A DNA stretch of 64,000 nt from Microbacterium esteraromaticum (GTDB taxonomy: Bacteria > Actinomycetota > Actinomycetes > Actinomycetales > Microbacteriaceae). The notes beneath the pieces are model-generated. The model did not search any database and was not told the origin of the DNA. It was given only the letters and a program-made list of their open reading frames with translations. The position numbers and the translations under genes are program-made. Shown piece after piece: positions 35,676 to 44,591 of this stretch. The stretch's first letter is position 1; each line of letters opens with the position of its first letter. Where the stretch lies: contig NZ_JAFBBS010000001.1 of assembly GCF_016907315.1 (NCBI RefSeq), forward strand, positions 1,798,001 to 1,862,000, in the 5' to 3' direction.

Positions 35676-36269
35676 TCAGGTTCGCGGGTCCGCCAGCTCA
35701 TCGAGGTGACGCCCGAGGGTGTCCAGCATCTGCGTCGCGGCCTGCGGATGCCCCCTCCAAAGGCCATGCATCGCGATCCCGTCGATGAGTGCACGCAGTC
35801 GCCGCGCCTCATACTCCGGGTCGCGCCCGCGACCGAGCTGCCCCGCGTCGGAGAGTATGTCGACGGCGGACGCACATGCCCGGTCGACGGCGGCGCTCAG
35901 CGCGATGGCGGCTGGCTGCAGACCATCGTCGGTCAGGGCGAGGACGCCGAGTTGAACCTGCGCGAGCAGTTCGGTGCGTCGATCGGCGTCAAGGGGAAGA
36001 AGCTGGGCGAGCAGTGCATCGACGAGCGGCCGGCCGCTGAGATCGAGCGCCAGGATCCTGCTCGCGGCCCGCTGCTCGACGAGCTGCAGGCAGTACACGC
36101 GCAGCGCCTGCTGCGTGGGAAACGCGCGTCGCAGCGATGCTGCGGCGATACCCGCCTCTGCGGCGACGCCCCGCACAGAGAGCCCGGCAAGGCCGTCGCG
36201 CTCGAGCACGCGCAGGGCCGCGGCCGCGATCTGCTCTGTGCGCTCTTCGGCGTCGATTCTCCGGGGCAC
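35676..36269 (-). CDS. TetR-family regulator
   Basis: 197 residues. Helix-turn-helix GLSVRGVAAEAGIAAASLRRAFPTQ near 25-50. GTG start (PRRIDAEERTEQI) is preferred because it sits 2 nt after the stop of the upstream membrane-protein gene and matches typical TetR N-termini. Second gene of a two-gene operon. A 14-nt palindrome in the operon's promoter region is the probable operator, indicating autoregulation. Confidence 0.85.
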   Translation of the reverse strand: MPRRIDAEERTEQIAAAALRVLERDGLAGLSVRGVAAEAGIAAASLRRAFPTQQALRVYCLQLVEQRAASRILALDLSGRPLVDALLAQLLPLDADRRTELLAQVQLGVLALTDDGLQPAAIALSAAVDRACASAVDILSDAGQLGRGRDPEYEARRLRALIDGIAMHGLWRGHPQAATQMLDTLGRHLDELADPRT

Positions 36270-36271
36270 GG

Positions 36272-36829
36272 TCAGGCTCCGGGAACGGTGGTCGGCCGGG
36301 CGGCGGATGCCTGCTTCGGCCACACCGTGTAGCTCAGTGCCCAGATGAGGTCGATCGCGAGGACGATGCCGAGGATGCCGAAGTAGCTCGACAGTGCGGC
36401 GGTGCGCTCAGCGTCGTCCACGAGCAGGATGATGGCGCCGAGGATGGCGGCGGCGATGCCCATGGCGACCGCGGTGAGCAGCGCGTCGCGCCAGCATTTC
36501 GCCGTGTAGCGGGCGCCGGTGAGCCGCTCGGGCGGCGGCCCGTCGGCGAACCGGTGCCGGAAGCGGACGTCGGCCCAGGCGACCATGCGCTTGCCGTAAG
36601 CGACGGATACGCCGATGTAGATCGCGGCCAGCCCGTGCTGCCAGGAGGCCGTCCCGCCGCCGAGCAGATCGATCGCGACGAGCCCGAGCAGGATCACGTC
36701 GATCAGTGGCGCGAGCACGAGAAGAGCGGCGCCGAGTCGGGATCGGCGCAGGACGTAGCGCGCGGCGAGTCCGGTAAGGATTGCCACCCAGAATGCGACC
36801 TCGCAGATCACGATCGCTGTCAGGATCAC
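36272..36829 (-). CDS. Four- to six-helix membrane protein of unknown function
   Basis: 185 residues, nearly all hydrophobic: VILTAIVICEVAFWVAILTGLAARYVLRR, then three to four further helices (LAPLIDVILLGLVAIDLL, LLTAVAMGIAAAILGAIILLV, YFGILGIVLAIDLIWALSYTVW). GTG start with GGGGAGG 5 nt upstream. No recognised family. Co-transcribed with the TetR gene that follows 2 nt later, so it is probably a transporter-like or membrane-property protein controlled by that TetR regulator. Confidence 0.75.
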   Translation of the reverse strand: MILTAIVICEVAFWVAILTGLAARYVLRRSRLGAALLVLAPLIDVILLGLVAIDLLGGGTASWQHGLAAIYIGVSVAYGKRMVAWADVRFRHRFADGPPPERLTGARYTAKCWRDALLTAVAMGIAAAILGAIILLVDDAERTAALSSYFGILGIVLAIDLIWALSYTVWPKQASAARPTTVPGA

Positions 36830-36850
36830 GACGCCTCCCCTCGTTTTGTT

Positions 36851-36864
36851 AGTACAAGTGTACT
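36851..36864. promoter_or_regulatory. Palindromic operator of the membrane protein-TetR operon
   Basis: AGTACAAGTGTACT, 6-bp arms AGTACA/TGTACT around AG, 22 nt before the membrane-protein start. It overlaps a TACTAA -10-like element on the minus strand. Size and place fit a TetR operator. Confidence 0.7.
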
Positions 36865-36954
36865 CGAATAACGGGCGGATCAATGCATGCGGCTCGCTTG
36901 CTCGCTCGCTGAACGGCCGCGGGAGAGAGCGACCACCGTGGCAGCGCACGCGCG

Positions 36955-38064
36955 TCAGAACCCCGGATACTCCTGCAGTCGCTTCTCGAACTCGGCACGG
37001 TCGCCCTCGGGCAGCACGCGGCGGGCGAAGACGACGAGCTGGATGCCCTCGAGCGGCTCGCCGGTCTGCTTCGCGATCGCCTCGCGCTGGGTGCGGAACT
37101 CGCCGGTCGGATCGTTCGACAGGTCGTAGGCGTACGCGTAGAAGTACAGCGGGTCGGGGAAGGTGTCGCTGTAGTACTCCCAGGTGTGCTGCCGCGCGGG
37201 CTCGGTCGAGCCGTACAGCTTCGCCACCATGTCGGGCGAGATGCCGGTGTCGATCTCGTTCAGCGGGTACAGGTCGCTCATGCCGCGCTCGACGAGCACC
37301 TCGCTGATCGTCTGCATGACCTCGCGCTTGCGCGTGTCGTCCTGCACCGGCTGCTCGGTCGTCCATACGGCCGACGTGTACCTGCGCAGCATCGACTCGC
37401 CGCCGTAGCCGTTGCGCTCGGGGCTGACGTCGTCTTTGCCGTTCTGCACCCACGTGTAGCCGAAGCGGTCTGAGACCCGCTCGCGGATCGCGGCCATGAG
37501 GGCATCGCCCTCGGCCTGCACCTCTTCCAGCGACGGGGCGGCGAGGGCATCCTGCGGCGAGTGGTCCTTCACGCCCGGATACGCCTCTTCATGCCGCTGC
37601 CGCTCGGACTTGGTGCCGTCGTACGCCTGGTTCACCGCGGACTGCAGCGCTCCCATCGCGCCCACCGTCGCGACGTTGAAGACGAGCGAGACGGCGAGGG
37701 CGATCGCGCCCAGCATCCGGCCCCTCACGGTCAGCATGGCCGCCACGATCACCCCGACGATCGCCAGCTGCAGCACGAGCAGCGTCACGCCGTAGAGCGC
37801 GTCGGTGCCGCCGGCCAGCATGAGCAGCAGCAGGATCACCGTGAAGATCGCCGTCACCGAGATGGCCGCGAGGCCGAGCGCGTTGACGCCGGCCTTCCGG
37901 TCGCTCGTCGGGTCGGTGTAGGTGATTCCGGATGCCGGGGGCAGGCCGGCCGCGGCATCCAGCCCTCCCCGTGCACGGGCCGCGCCCGCGTACCCGCCGG
38001 GCGGCGGAAGGGGCGGTGCGCCCTCGGCCCCGCCGACGTATCTGCTGCGCTGACGATCTACCAC
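36955..38064 (-). CDS. Membrane protein of the MoxR/VWA operon
   Basis: 369 residues. A Pro/Gly/Ala-rich cytoplasmic N-terminus (1-55) is followed by three helices (about 66-88, 92-112, 118-138) and a large extracellular domain of mixed character. It has no family signature I recognise. Start and the stop of the TPR gene overlap by 7 nt. Seventh and last gene of the MoxR operon. The extracellular part contains a Tyr-rich stretch (YYSDTFPDPLYFYAYAYDLS) and reads like a globular domain. Confidence 0.65.
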   Translation of the reverse strand: MVDRQRSRYVGGAEGAPPLPPPGGYAGAARARGGLDAAAGLPPASGITYTDPTSDRKAGVNALGLAAISVTAIFTVILLLLMLAGGTDALYGVTLLVLQLAIVGVIVAAMLTVRGRMLGAIALAVSLVFNVATVGAMGALQSAVNQAYDGTKSERQRHEEAYPGVKDHSPQDALAAPSLEEVQAEGDALMAAIRERVSDRFGYTWVQNGKDDVSPERNGYGGESMLRRYTSAVWTTEQPVQDDTRKREVMQTISEVLVERGMSDLYPLNEIDTGISPDMVAKLYGSTEPARQHTWEYYSDTFPDPLYFYAYAYDLSNDPTGEFRTQREAIAKQTGEPLEGIQLVVFARRVLPEGDRAEFEKRLQEYPGF

Positions 38065-38837
38065 GGCCTGTCCGTTCCTCCGCCGCCTTCGCCGTCGTCA
38101 CCCTGGCCGTCGCCGAGCTGATCCTCGCGCTCCTGCGCACCCTGGTTCAGCCGGTCTTCGATGTCGTCGAGCTTGTCCTGCGGGGTCTCGGTCTGCTCGC
38201 CCTCGCCCTGCTCGGGCTGCTCCGGCTGCTCGGGCGGGGGCTGCTGGCTCTGCCGCTGCTTCTCCTGCTGACGCTGCTGATTCTCGTCGAGCGTGTCGCT
38301 CATGTCGCGATCCGGCTGCGGCGACTGCCGCTGCGCCTCGTCGCTGCTGCACTCCTCCGGCGTCTCGACGGTGATCTCGAGCGCCTGGCCGTACAGCTCG
38401 GCCGCCTGGGCAGGGTCGCCGCCGGCCTGCGCCGCGTCGCCCTGACGCTCGACGACGAGCGACAGGTTGATCAGCACGGGGCACACCTCGAGGCCCTGCG
38501 CGAGCGGCAGCGCGCGCTCGAGCTCGGCACGCGCGGCGGCCAGCTCTTCGGCGCCGGCGAGAGCGGTGCCGATGTTGTACGGCGCCCTCACCGGCTCGAA
38601 CCAGTTGAGCACGTCCTGGCCCCGCGCGGCCGACTCCGACTTGGCGTACTCCCCCGAGACGAACGAGCTGATCGACGTATGCGCGAATGCGTACATGCTG
38701 AGCAGCTTCACGACGAGCAGCAGTGCGGCGAGAGTGAGAGGCAGGGTCGCGATCGCGATCCAGCGCCGGATACTGCGGCGCCGGCGATTCACGGCGAGCA
38801 GGGCCGCCGCGGCGTCGGCGTGCGTGGGGGACGTCAT
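38058..38837 (-). CDS. TPR-like membrane protein, BatC-type partner
   Basis: 259 residues. One N-terminal helix (about 25-49) precedes an extracytoplasmic part with TPR-like helical pairs (APYNIGTALAGAEELAAARAELERALPLAQG). It ends in a long Gln/Pro/Glu-rich tail of low complexity. TPR proteins with such tails (BatC) accompany VWA proteins in MoxR operons. ATGA overlaps on both sides confirm the operon. Confidence 0.75.
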   Translation of the reverse strand: MTSPTHADAAAALLAVNRRRRSIRRWIAIATLPLTLAALLLVVKLLSMYAFAHTSISSFVSGEYAKSESAARGQDVLNWFEPVRAPYNIGTALAGAEELAAARAELERALPLAQGLEVCPVLINLSLVVERQGDAAQAGGDPAQAAELYGQALEITVETPEECSSDEAQRQSPQPDRDMSDTLDENQQRQQEKQRQSQQPPPEQPEQPEQGEGEQTETPQDKLDDIEDRLNQGAQEREDQLGDGQGDDGEGGGGTDRPW

Positions 38838-39832
38838 GAGCTCGCCTCCTTCACGCGCCTGGTCGAGGTCGAGAGGCCGCGCAGCCTCACGATCGACATC
38901 GTCGCGATGGCCACCTCCACGGCCAGCAGGGCGATCAGAGCGAGAGCCGCGATCCAGTACAGCTCGATGACGTTGCCGACCTCTCCCGAGGCCGCGTAAT
39001 CGGTGGTGCTCGTCGGTGCCTCCGGCAGCTCGATCTCGGCATCCGCAGCCCGCTGCTGATACTCGATGCCGAGCTGCTCAGACACCTGGCGCAGATTGTC
39101 CTCGTCGATCACCGACATCGCGGGCTCGCCCTGGTATTCGATGTACTCGCCGGCTGCGGCGCCGGCGCCGGTCGTCTTCTTCATCGGGCCGCCGTCCGTC
39201 GTGCCGTAGCCGAGCACGGCGCCGCCGTCGACGTACTTCGCGCTCGACGCGAACGACTCCGGCTCGCTCGAGGCCGTCTGCTCGCCGTCACCGAGGTAGA
39301 ACACCATGCGCGCCCGTTCGGGCGACGCCTTGGCCGCCGCCGAGAGGGTGTCGGCCAGCATCCGGTTCGCGATGCCGATCGACGAACCGCGCGACTGATC
39401 CGTCACCTCGGGGCGCATCACGTCGAGCGACGACATGAGCGCCGTGGCATCGGTCGTCAGCGGCAGGCGCAGCTGCGCCGCCGCGTCGAAGCTGATCAGC
39501 GCGAAACGAGCGCCGGGGTACTCGTTGACGATCGCCTGCACGTCGGCGCGCACGCCGTCGATGCGCGGCCGGTCGCCGGCCCAGTCCTCGGCGACGATGC
39601 TCGCGGTCGTGTCGACGACGATCACGACATCGGTGTCGGTCGCGAGCGTCTGAGAGGTGCCTCCGGGAATTCCAGGGCGCAGCAGCATCGCGAAGACGAC
39701 GACGATCATGCCGAGGCGAAGCGCCCAGAGACCGCGCGAGGGGCCCTTCACGAGAGCGCGGATCACGAAGAACGCCGGCACTGCGCAGAGCAGCGCGAGC
39801 AGGATCGGATGCAGAACGGGCTGGAAGATCAC
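38834..39832 (-). CDS. VWA-domain membrane protein 2 (BatB-like)
   Basis: 332 residues. Two N-terminal helices (about 8-28, 38-52) flank the start of a von Willebrand A domain (70-250), followed by a C-terminal helix (about 300-322). The metal-ion-dependent adhesion site reads DTTAS (Asp74, Thr76, Ser78), so Thr replaces the usual first Ser. GTG start in a GTGA overlap with VWA 1. It probably forms a membrane complex with VWA 1 and the MoxR ATPase. Confidence 0.85.
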   Translation of the reverse strand: MIFQPVLHPILLALLCAVPAFFVIRALVKGPSRGLWALRLGMIVVVFAMLLRPGIPGGTSQTLATDTDVVIVVDTTASIVAEDWAGDRPRIDGVRADVQAIVNEYPGARFALISFDAAAQLRLPLTTDATALMSSLDVMRPEVTDQSRGSSIGIANRMLADTLSAAAKASPERARMVFYLGDGEQTASSEPESFASSAKYVDGGAVLGYGTTDGGPMKKTTGAGAAAGEYIEYQGEPAMSVIDEDNLRQVSEQLGIEYQQRAADAEIELPEAPTSTTDYAASGEVGNVIELYWIAALALIALLAVEVAIATMSIVRLRGLSTSTRRVKEASS

Positions 39833-40869
39833 GCGCGCCCCCTTCCGGCATCCGGGGCGCTTCGGGTGTCGCGCACCCGTCCGGCGTCTCGCACGAAGAC
39901 CAGCAGGACGATGAACCCGAGCACGGTGACGAGCATCAGGGCGATCCACAGGTTCGGGCTGTCGACGAGCACCACCTGCGCCTGCCCCTTGAGAGCCGTC
40001 GCCTCCTGCTTCTGGATCTCGGAGATGATGTCGCCGACGGTCGTCGTGTCGCGCAGGGCGTACGACTGCCCTCCCGTGAGCGCGGCCGCATCCGAGAGCT
40101 GAGCGCTGACCTGCGCGTCCTTGCCCTGCACGGGGTTGAGCGCGAAGACCCGCACCCTCTTCGACTTCGCATACTGGGCGGCCTCTTCGATCGTGAGGAT
40201 CGAGGCGCCGGCGAGCTCGTTGTCGGTCGCGAGGATCACCGACCGGCTGCGCTCGTCGTCCTGATGGTCGAAGCGCATGGTGCACGCGGCGAGGCCGTCG
40301 CCGATCAGCGAGGCACCAGGTCCGTTGAGCGTGCCGACCCAGTGCTCCGGCGTCTCGTCGCCGTAGTCGAAGCTGCCGCGCACGTTCTGCAGCTGCTCAC
40401 GCACGAAGGTGTAGTCGTCGGTGAGCGGGAAGACCTGCACGGGCGAGCTGTTGAAGATCGTGAGCCCGATCCGCTCGCCCTCGAAGCCCTTCAGCAGCTC
40501 TTCGAAGACGCTCAGCACCTCGACGTCGACCTCCGACATCGATCCGGACACGTCGAGGCAGAGCATGATGTCGCGGCTCGTGTTGACCGGCTGCACGGTC
40601 TTCGGCGCCATCGGGCGCGCAGCCACCACGCCGCCGAGCAGCACTGCGACGGCACCGAGGGCGACGATGGCAGACAGCAGCGTCATCCGTCGCCGCACCG
40701 CAGTGCGGAATGACGGCAGCGCCCGCAGCCGCTCGGCTCGTGAGACGAGAGCTGCCGGTCGGTCGTCGCGCCGATCGCGAGAGCGGATGCCGAGCAGCAC
40801 CCCGATCACGATCGCCGCGACGAGCGCGCCGAGGGCGACCAGCAGCATCCACCACATGCTCAGTGCCAT
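39829..40869 (-). CDS. VWA-domain membrane protein 1 (BatA-like)
   Basis: 346 residues. N-terminal helices (5-27, 63-84), an intact MIDAS DVSGSMS (Asp106-Ser112), and a second region ATDNELAGASIL that corresponds to the later MIDAS strand. A C-terminal helix (about 310-328) closes the protein. It overlaps the preceding DUF gene by 10 nt. Together with the next VWA protein it matches the BatA/BatB pair. Confidence 0.88.
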   Translation of the reverse strand: MALSMWWMLLVALGALVAAIVIGVLLGIRSRDRRDDRPAALVSRAERLRALPSFRTAVRRRMTLLSAIVALGAVAVLLGGVVAARPMAPKTVQPVNTSRDIMLCLDVSGSMSEVDVEVLSVFEELLKGFEGERIGLTIFNSSPVQVFPLTDDYTFVREQLQNVRGSFDYGDETPEHWVGTLNGPGASLIGDGLAACTMRFDHQDDERSRSVILATDNELAGASILTIEEAAQYAKSKRVRVFALNPVQGKDAQVSAQLSDAAALTGGQSYALRDTTTVGDIISEIQKQEATALKGQAQVVLVDSPNLWIALMLVTVLGFIVLLVFVRDAGRVRDTRSAPDAGRGRA

Positions 40870-41348
40870 GTCGTGACCACCTTTCGGGCGGCCTCGGCAC
40901 CGTAGATCGGATCGATCGCCGGGCCGCGCTGGAAGATGCTCGGATAGTAGTGCCGGCGGATCGCGTCGATGAGTGCCGGGTCGACACCGCGGGCGACGAG
41001 ATCGTCGAGCGAGAGCACCGGCGCCTCGAGCCCCGAATACTCGTTGACGAACGCGCGCACCACGCGGCTGAGCTCGAGGTTGGCCTGCCGAGGAGGAATA
41101 TTCCCCGAACGGTATGCATCTTCGATGCGCTGCACATCAGCGAGATACTCGCCGCGCAGCTGGTCGAGCACCGCCGCGGTCGGCGGGGTGAACGTCGTCT
41201 CCCCTGCGAGATGGATGCTCCGCTTCGGCCGCGTGAGGAAGATCAGCAGCCAGGCCGCGGCGGCGAGCAGCAGCAGGATGCCGATGGCCAGCACCAGCCA
41301 TCCCCAGCCGTACTGCGCGGGCGGATAGAGCTCGTCAGGAGCGGGCAT
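40860..41348 (-). CDS. DUF4381-like small membrane protein of the MoxR operon
   Basis: 162 residues. One N-terminal helix (about 15-38) and a cytoplasmic helical domain. The start MPAPDELYPP lies 5 nt from AGGAGG and overlaps the DUF58 stop. Proteins of this size between DUF58 and VWA genes are often DUF4381 members; the match is by position and shape only. Confidence 0.6.
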   Translation of the reverse strand: MPAPDELYPPAQYGWGWLVLAIGILLLLAAAAWLLIFLTRPKRSIHLAGETTFTPPTAAVLDQLRGEYLADVQRIEDAYRSGNIPPRQANLELSRVVRAFVNEYSGLEAPVLSLDDLVARGVDPALIDAIRRHYYPSIFQRGPAIDPIYGAEAARKVVTTWH

Positions 41349-42225
41349 GCGACCTCCTGTTGAGCATCGCGAGCAGCGCCGGAACCCCCGACACCTGGCC
41401 ACCGAACTCGGCGTGCGTGATCTCGAGCCGGCGCAGCGCCGCGTCGCGCCGGGCGGTGTGCGCCGCTTCGTCGGCGGCGAGCTCGGCCATCACGTCGACG
41501 TCGCCGTGCACGAAGTCGGGGATCAGCCAGTCGCTGTCGATGTCGCGCCGGTGCGTGCCGCCCGAGCCCGGGCGGATCACGGGGTCGGCGTCGCGGACGG
41601 TCAGCCACAGCACATCGTGCTGCACCTTGAGCCGTCGCAGCAGCCCCTCGGTCTCGCCGGTCATCGGAGCCTCGTCGGTGATGAGCACCACGATCATGCG
41701 GCGCGAGATGTTGCGCGCGGCGTAGCGCAGCAGGGCGTCACGGTCGCCCATCGCGGTCGCCTCGTCGATCGCCGAGCTGATCGTGCGCAGCGCGTGCTCG
41801 AGCGCGCCCTCGCTGCTGCCGGTCGCCAGCCGTCGTACGCGGGCGCTGTCGCCGTAGACCACCGAGAAGTCGTCGCCGTGCCGCACGGTGAGGAAGCCGA
41901 GGGCGCCGGTCAGCAGCACGACGAGATCTCGTTTGCTCTGCTCGTCTTCGGCAAGGGCCTTCATGCCGCGACCGGAATCGACGAGGAAGAGCACCGTGTG
42001 CTTGCGTGTCGCCTTGGTCCGCTTGATGAGCGGTTCGCCGTGCCGCGCCGTCGCCCGCCAGTCGATGTCGCGCACCTGATCGCCGAACTCGTAGGGGCGC
42101 AGATCCTCGAAGTCGAGGCTGCGCCCGCGCAGCAGCGATGCGTACGCGCCGTCCAGCGCGTGCATCGACTTCTGCGACGAGCGGATGAAGAGCTTGCTCT
42201 TCACCTGGGTGATCAGGCTGGGCAT
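41335..42225 (-). CDS. DUF58 protein (VWA-fold, MoxR partner)
   Basis: 296 residues. The DUF58 signature FEDLRPYEFGDQVRDIDWRATARHGEPLIKR (40-70 region) is followed by a VWA-like fold (FLVDSGRGM, LITDEAPM). DUF58 proteins accompany MoxR AAA+ ATPases and are thought to be substrates or adaptors. Nine nt separate it from the MoxR stop. Confidence 0.92.
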   Translation of the reverse strand: MPSLITQVKSKLFIRSSQKSMHALDGAYASLLRGRSLDFEDLRPYEFGDQVRDIDWRATARHGEPLIKRTKATRKHTVLFLVDSGRGMKALAEDEQSKRDLVVLLTGALGFLTVRHGDDFSVVYGDSARVRRLATGSSEGALEHALRTISSAIDEATAMGDRDALLRYAARNISRRMIVVLITDEAPMTGETEGLLRRLKVQHDVLWLTVRDADPVIRPGSGGTHRRDIDSDWLIPDFVHGDVDVMAELAADEAAHTARRDAALRRLEITHAEFGGQVSGVPALLAMLNRRSHARS

Positions 42226-42233
42226 GGCGCAGG

Positions 42234-43298
42234 TTACGGCGTGGGGACCGACGCGAAGATCTCGTCGATGATGTCTTCGCTGCGCACGCCCTCGGCATCG
42301 GCCTCGAACGTCAGCAGCACGCGGTGACGCAGCACGAGGTGGCGGAGCGACCGCACGTCCTCGGGCAGCACGTGCGTGCGCCCGTTGAGCAGAGCAAGGG
42401 CCCGCGACGCCTGCAGGAACGCGATGCTCGCGCGTGGGCTCGCTCCGTACTTGATGAACCGGGCGCGCTCCTCGCCGATGTACGGCGCCGGGTTGCGGGT
42501 CACGTAGGCCAGCTGAACGATGTAGTTGCGGATCGCGGGGTCGATGTACACGCGCGACGCGATGTCCTGCAGGTCGTGCACGTCATCGAGGCTGATCGCG
42601 CCGGGCACGTGCCGGTCGGGGTCGAGCGCGCCGGAGTCGATGCGGTTGAGGATCTCGAACTCCTCGGCGGGGCTCGGATACTCGACGATCGCCTTCAGAA
42701 GGAAGCGGTCCATCTGCGCCTCGGGCAGCTCGTACGTGCCCTCCTGCTCGATCGGGTTCTGCGTCGCGATGACCAGGAACGGCCGGGGAAGCGGATGCAC
42801 CTCGCCGCCGATCGTCGTCTGGCGCTCCTGCATCGCCTCGAGCATCGCCGACTGGGTCTTGGCGCTCGAGCGGTTGATCTCGTCGAGCAGCACGAAGTTC
42901 GCGTGCACAGGGCCGAGCACCGTGCGGAAGCTGCCCGTCGCGGCGTCGTAGATCTGGCTGCCGGTGATGTCGCTCGGCAGCAGGTCGGGAGTGCACTGGA
43001 TGCGCTTGAAGCTCGCCTTCACCGTGTCGGCGAGGGTGCTCGCGGCGGTCGTCTTCGCGAGCCCGGGCACCGATTCGAGCAGGATGTGCCCGCCCGCGAT
43101 CAGCGCGACCAGCAGGCTCATCCGCAGGCGATCCTGCCCGACCATCTTCGTCGCGTACGAGTCGGAGATGACGGTGAGGATGCGCTGTGCGCGGGCGAGG
43201 TCGTCGTTCGAGAGCGGCGCTGCGCCGGCGGGCGCAGCGGGCAGGGGCGGCGGGGGCGGCGCCGATGAGGTCGACTCGGAAATCGGGAACTCAGACAT
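42234..43298 (-). CDS. MoxR-family AAA+ ATPase
   Basis: 354 residues with a Pro-rich N-terminus and the AAA+ core: Walker A VPGLAKTT (77-84), Walker [10 protein letters not shown] near 131-139, sensor region [24 protein letters not shown]. First gene of the seven-gene operon. GAGGAG lies 6 nt upstream of the ATG. MoxR proteins act as chaperone-like ATPases that mature metal- or VWA-containing partners; the VWA proteins downstream are probable clients. Confidence 0.95.
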   Translation of the reverse strand: MSEFPISESTSSAPPPPPLPAAPAGAAPLSNDDLARAQRILTVISDSYATKMVGQDRLRMSLLVALIAGGHILLESVPGLAKTTAASTLADTVKASFKRIQCTPDLLPSDITGSQIYDAATGSFRTVLGPVHANFVLLDEINRSSAKTQSAMLEAMQERQTTIGGEVHPLPRPFLVIATQNPIEQEGTYELPEAQMDRFLLKAIVEYPSPAEEFEILNRIDSGALDPDRHVPGAISLDDVHDLQDIASRVYIDPAIRNYIVQLAYVTRNPAPYIGEERARFIKYGASPRASIAFLQASRALALLNGRTHVLPEDVRSLRHLVLRHRVLLTFEADAEGVRSEDIIDEIFASVPTP

Positions 43299-43390
43299 CT
43301 CTCACTCCTCGTGCGCCTCAGGGATGCGTCGACGACCGAAGACCCCCGGTCAAGGGTAACCGCCCAGCTCCTGCGCGAGAGGATGGAGGG

Positions 43391-43714
43391 ATGCCCCGCC
43401 TCACCCCTGCTCTCGCCCTTACTGCCCTTCTGACTCTCGGACTCGTCGGCTGCGCGGCACCGGCCGCCGATGAGACGGCACCGGATGCCTCGCCTTCGGC
43501 ATCCGCTCCCGACCTCACGGTGGATGCGCACGGCGGCGCCGTCGTCACGCTCTCGACGATCGGCGGCACCCTGAACATCGCCGGCGTCCGCAGCGCGACG
43601 CTGGTGAAGAACTCCGTCGGCGGCGACCTGCTCTGCGCCGACGGCGTGCAGGCGAACGGCGACGGCAACTCGGTCGCCGGTGACGTGACGGGCACCTGCT
43701 CCCGGGTGGCCTAG
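43391..43714 (+). CDS. Small secreted lipoprotein of unknown function
   Basis: 107 residues. A signal peptide ending in LVGC gives lipid attachment at Cys21; a Ser/Ala/Asp linker follows and then a beta-rich stretch (GGAVVTLSTIGGTLNIAGVRSATLVKNSV). Two cysteines near the C-terminus (LLCADG, GTCSRVA) may form a disulfide. The repeat-like GG/TL pattern hints at a small beta-helix, similar to DUF3060 domains, but this is a guess. Start supported by GGAGGG just before the ATG. Confidence 0.7.
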   Translation: MPRLTPALALTALLTLGLVGCAAPAADETAPDASPSASAPDLTVDAHGGAVVTLSTIGGTLNIAGVRSATLVKNSVGGDLLCADGVQANGDGNSVAGDVTGTCSRVA

Positions 43715-43867
43715 CGTCTCGCAGGGCCTGACGCTTCCCGAGTGGGCCGGCTCCGCCGGGTTGCGCGGCCGAGAGGTCGAAAAGGCACCGCTACGGCGCG
43801 CTTCCGGTGCTTTTGTGACCTCTCGGGCGGGCCGGCGCAACCCGCGAAGCCTGGCGTCAGCGAGACG
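43715..43867. repeat. 153-nt imperfect inverted repeat
   Basis: Matching segments in order on both arms: CGTCTCGC, TGACGC, GGGTTGCGC, CCGAGAGGTC, AAAAG, CACCG, around a 14-nt centre. The left arm begins right after the lipoprotein stop, and the right arm contains the stop codon of the converging Pr6Pr gene. It folds into a long stem with interior bulges and can terminate both genes. Its length and modular match also fit a MITE-like element. Confidence 0.75.
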
Positions 43868-44558
43868 CGCGGGCCTCGGCGCGGCGGCGAGACCACCAGA
43901 TCACCCCGGCGCCGACGGCGATGATCGCCACGGCGATGCCGACGATGTAGCCGGCGACCCCGAGGTAGCCGCCGGGAGTGAGGTGCGGGTCGAGGAACGG
44001 ATACGGATACCAGTACGGGGCGCCGCTGCCCGGTGAGGTCACGAGGTTCGCGCGCATCAGGGTGTAGATCGCCCAGGCGATCGGGAACGCCGCGATGACC
44101 CCGAGGGCGGGCCAGCTCAGCATCCGGCGCTTCGGCGCGAGCAGCACATCAACCAGCAGGAACAGCGGGATGACGACGTGCAGCACCTCGTTCGACCACG
44201 GCACCGTCGAACCCTGCGGCAGCTCGATGCCCCTCAGCAGCACGTTGTACACGATGCCGGTCGTGATCATGTACGTCGCGACGCAGGCGAGCATGACGGC
44301 GAGCCAGCGGGGCTCGCGAGTGACCTCCCGGCCCGAGGTCCACGCCCAGACGGCGGCGACGAGCAGCATGATCGCGGCCGCGAGATTCGAGAGCACGGTG
44401 AAGAAGCTGAAGAAGTTCACCGCGACGGTGGGCAGGTGCGACCCCCATTCCGTCGTCGACTGCGCGGCGTTGGTCAGGGTGCGAGTCAGCTGGGCGATGA
44501 TCGCGGCGAATCCGAGGAGGGATGCTGTGAGCCGAGCCCACGGCCACCAGGTCGTCAT
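43857..44558 (-). CDS. Pr6Pr family membrane protein
   Basis: 233 residues, six helices. PTVAVNFFSFFTVLSNLAAA and the GIVYNVLLRG segment are characteristic of the Pr6Pr (FAR-17a/AIG1-related) family, whose function is unknown. A C-terminal Arg/Ala-rich tail follows the last helix. Its last codons lie inside the right arm of the long inverted repeat. It is preceded on the same strand by the EamA gene with 33 nt between. Confidence 0.85.
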   Translation of the reverse strand: MTTWWPWARLTASLLGFAAIIAQLTRTLTNAAQSTTEWGSHLPTVAVNFFSFFTVLSNLAAAIMLLVAAVWAWTSGREVTREPRWLAVMLACVATYMITTGIVYNVLLRGIELPQGSTVPWSNEVLHVVIPLFLLVDVLLAPKRRMLSWPALGVIAAFPIAWAIYTLMRANLVTSPGSGAPYWYPYPFLDPHLTPGGYLGVAGYIVGIAVAIIAVGAGVIWWSRRRAEARASR

Positions 44559-44591
44559 GCTCGAACTCTAGCGACCAGCAGCCGCGAGCGG

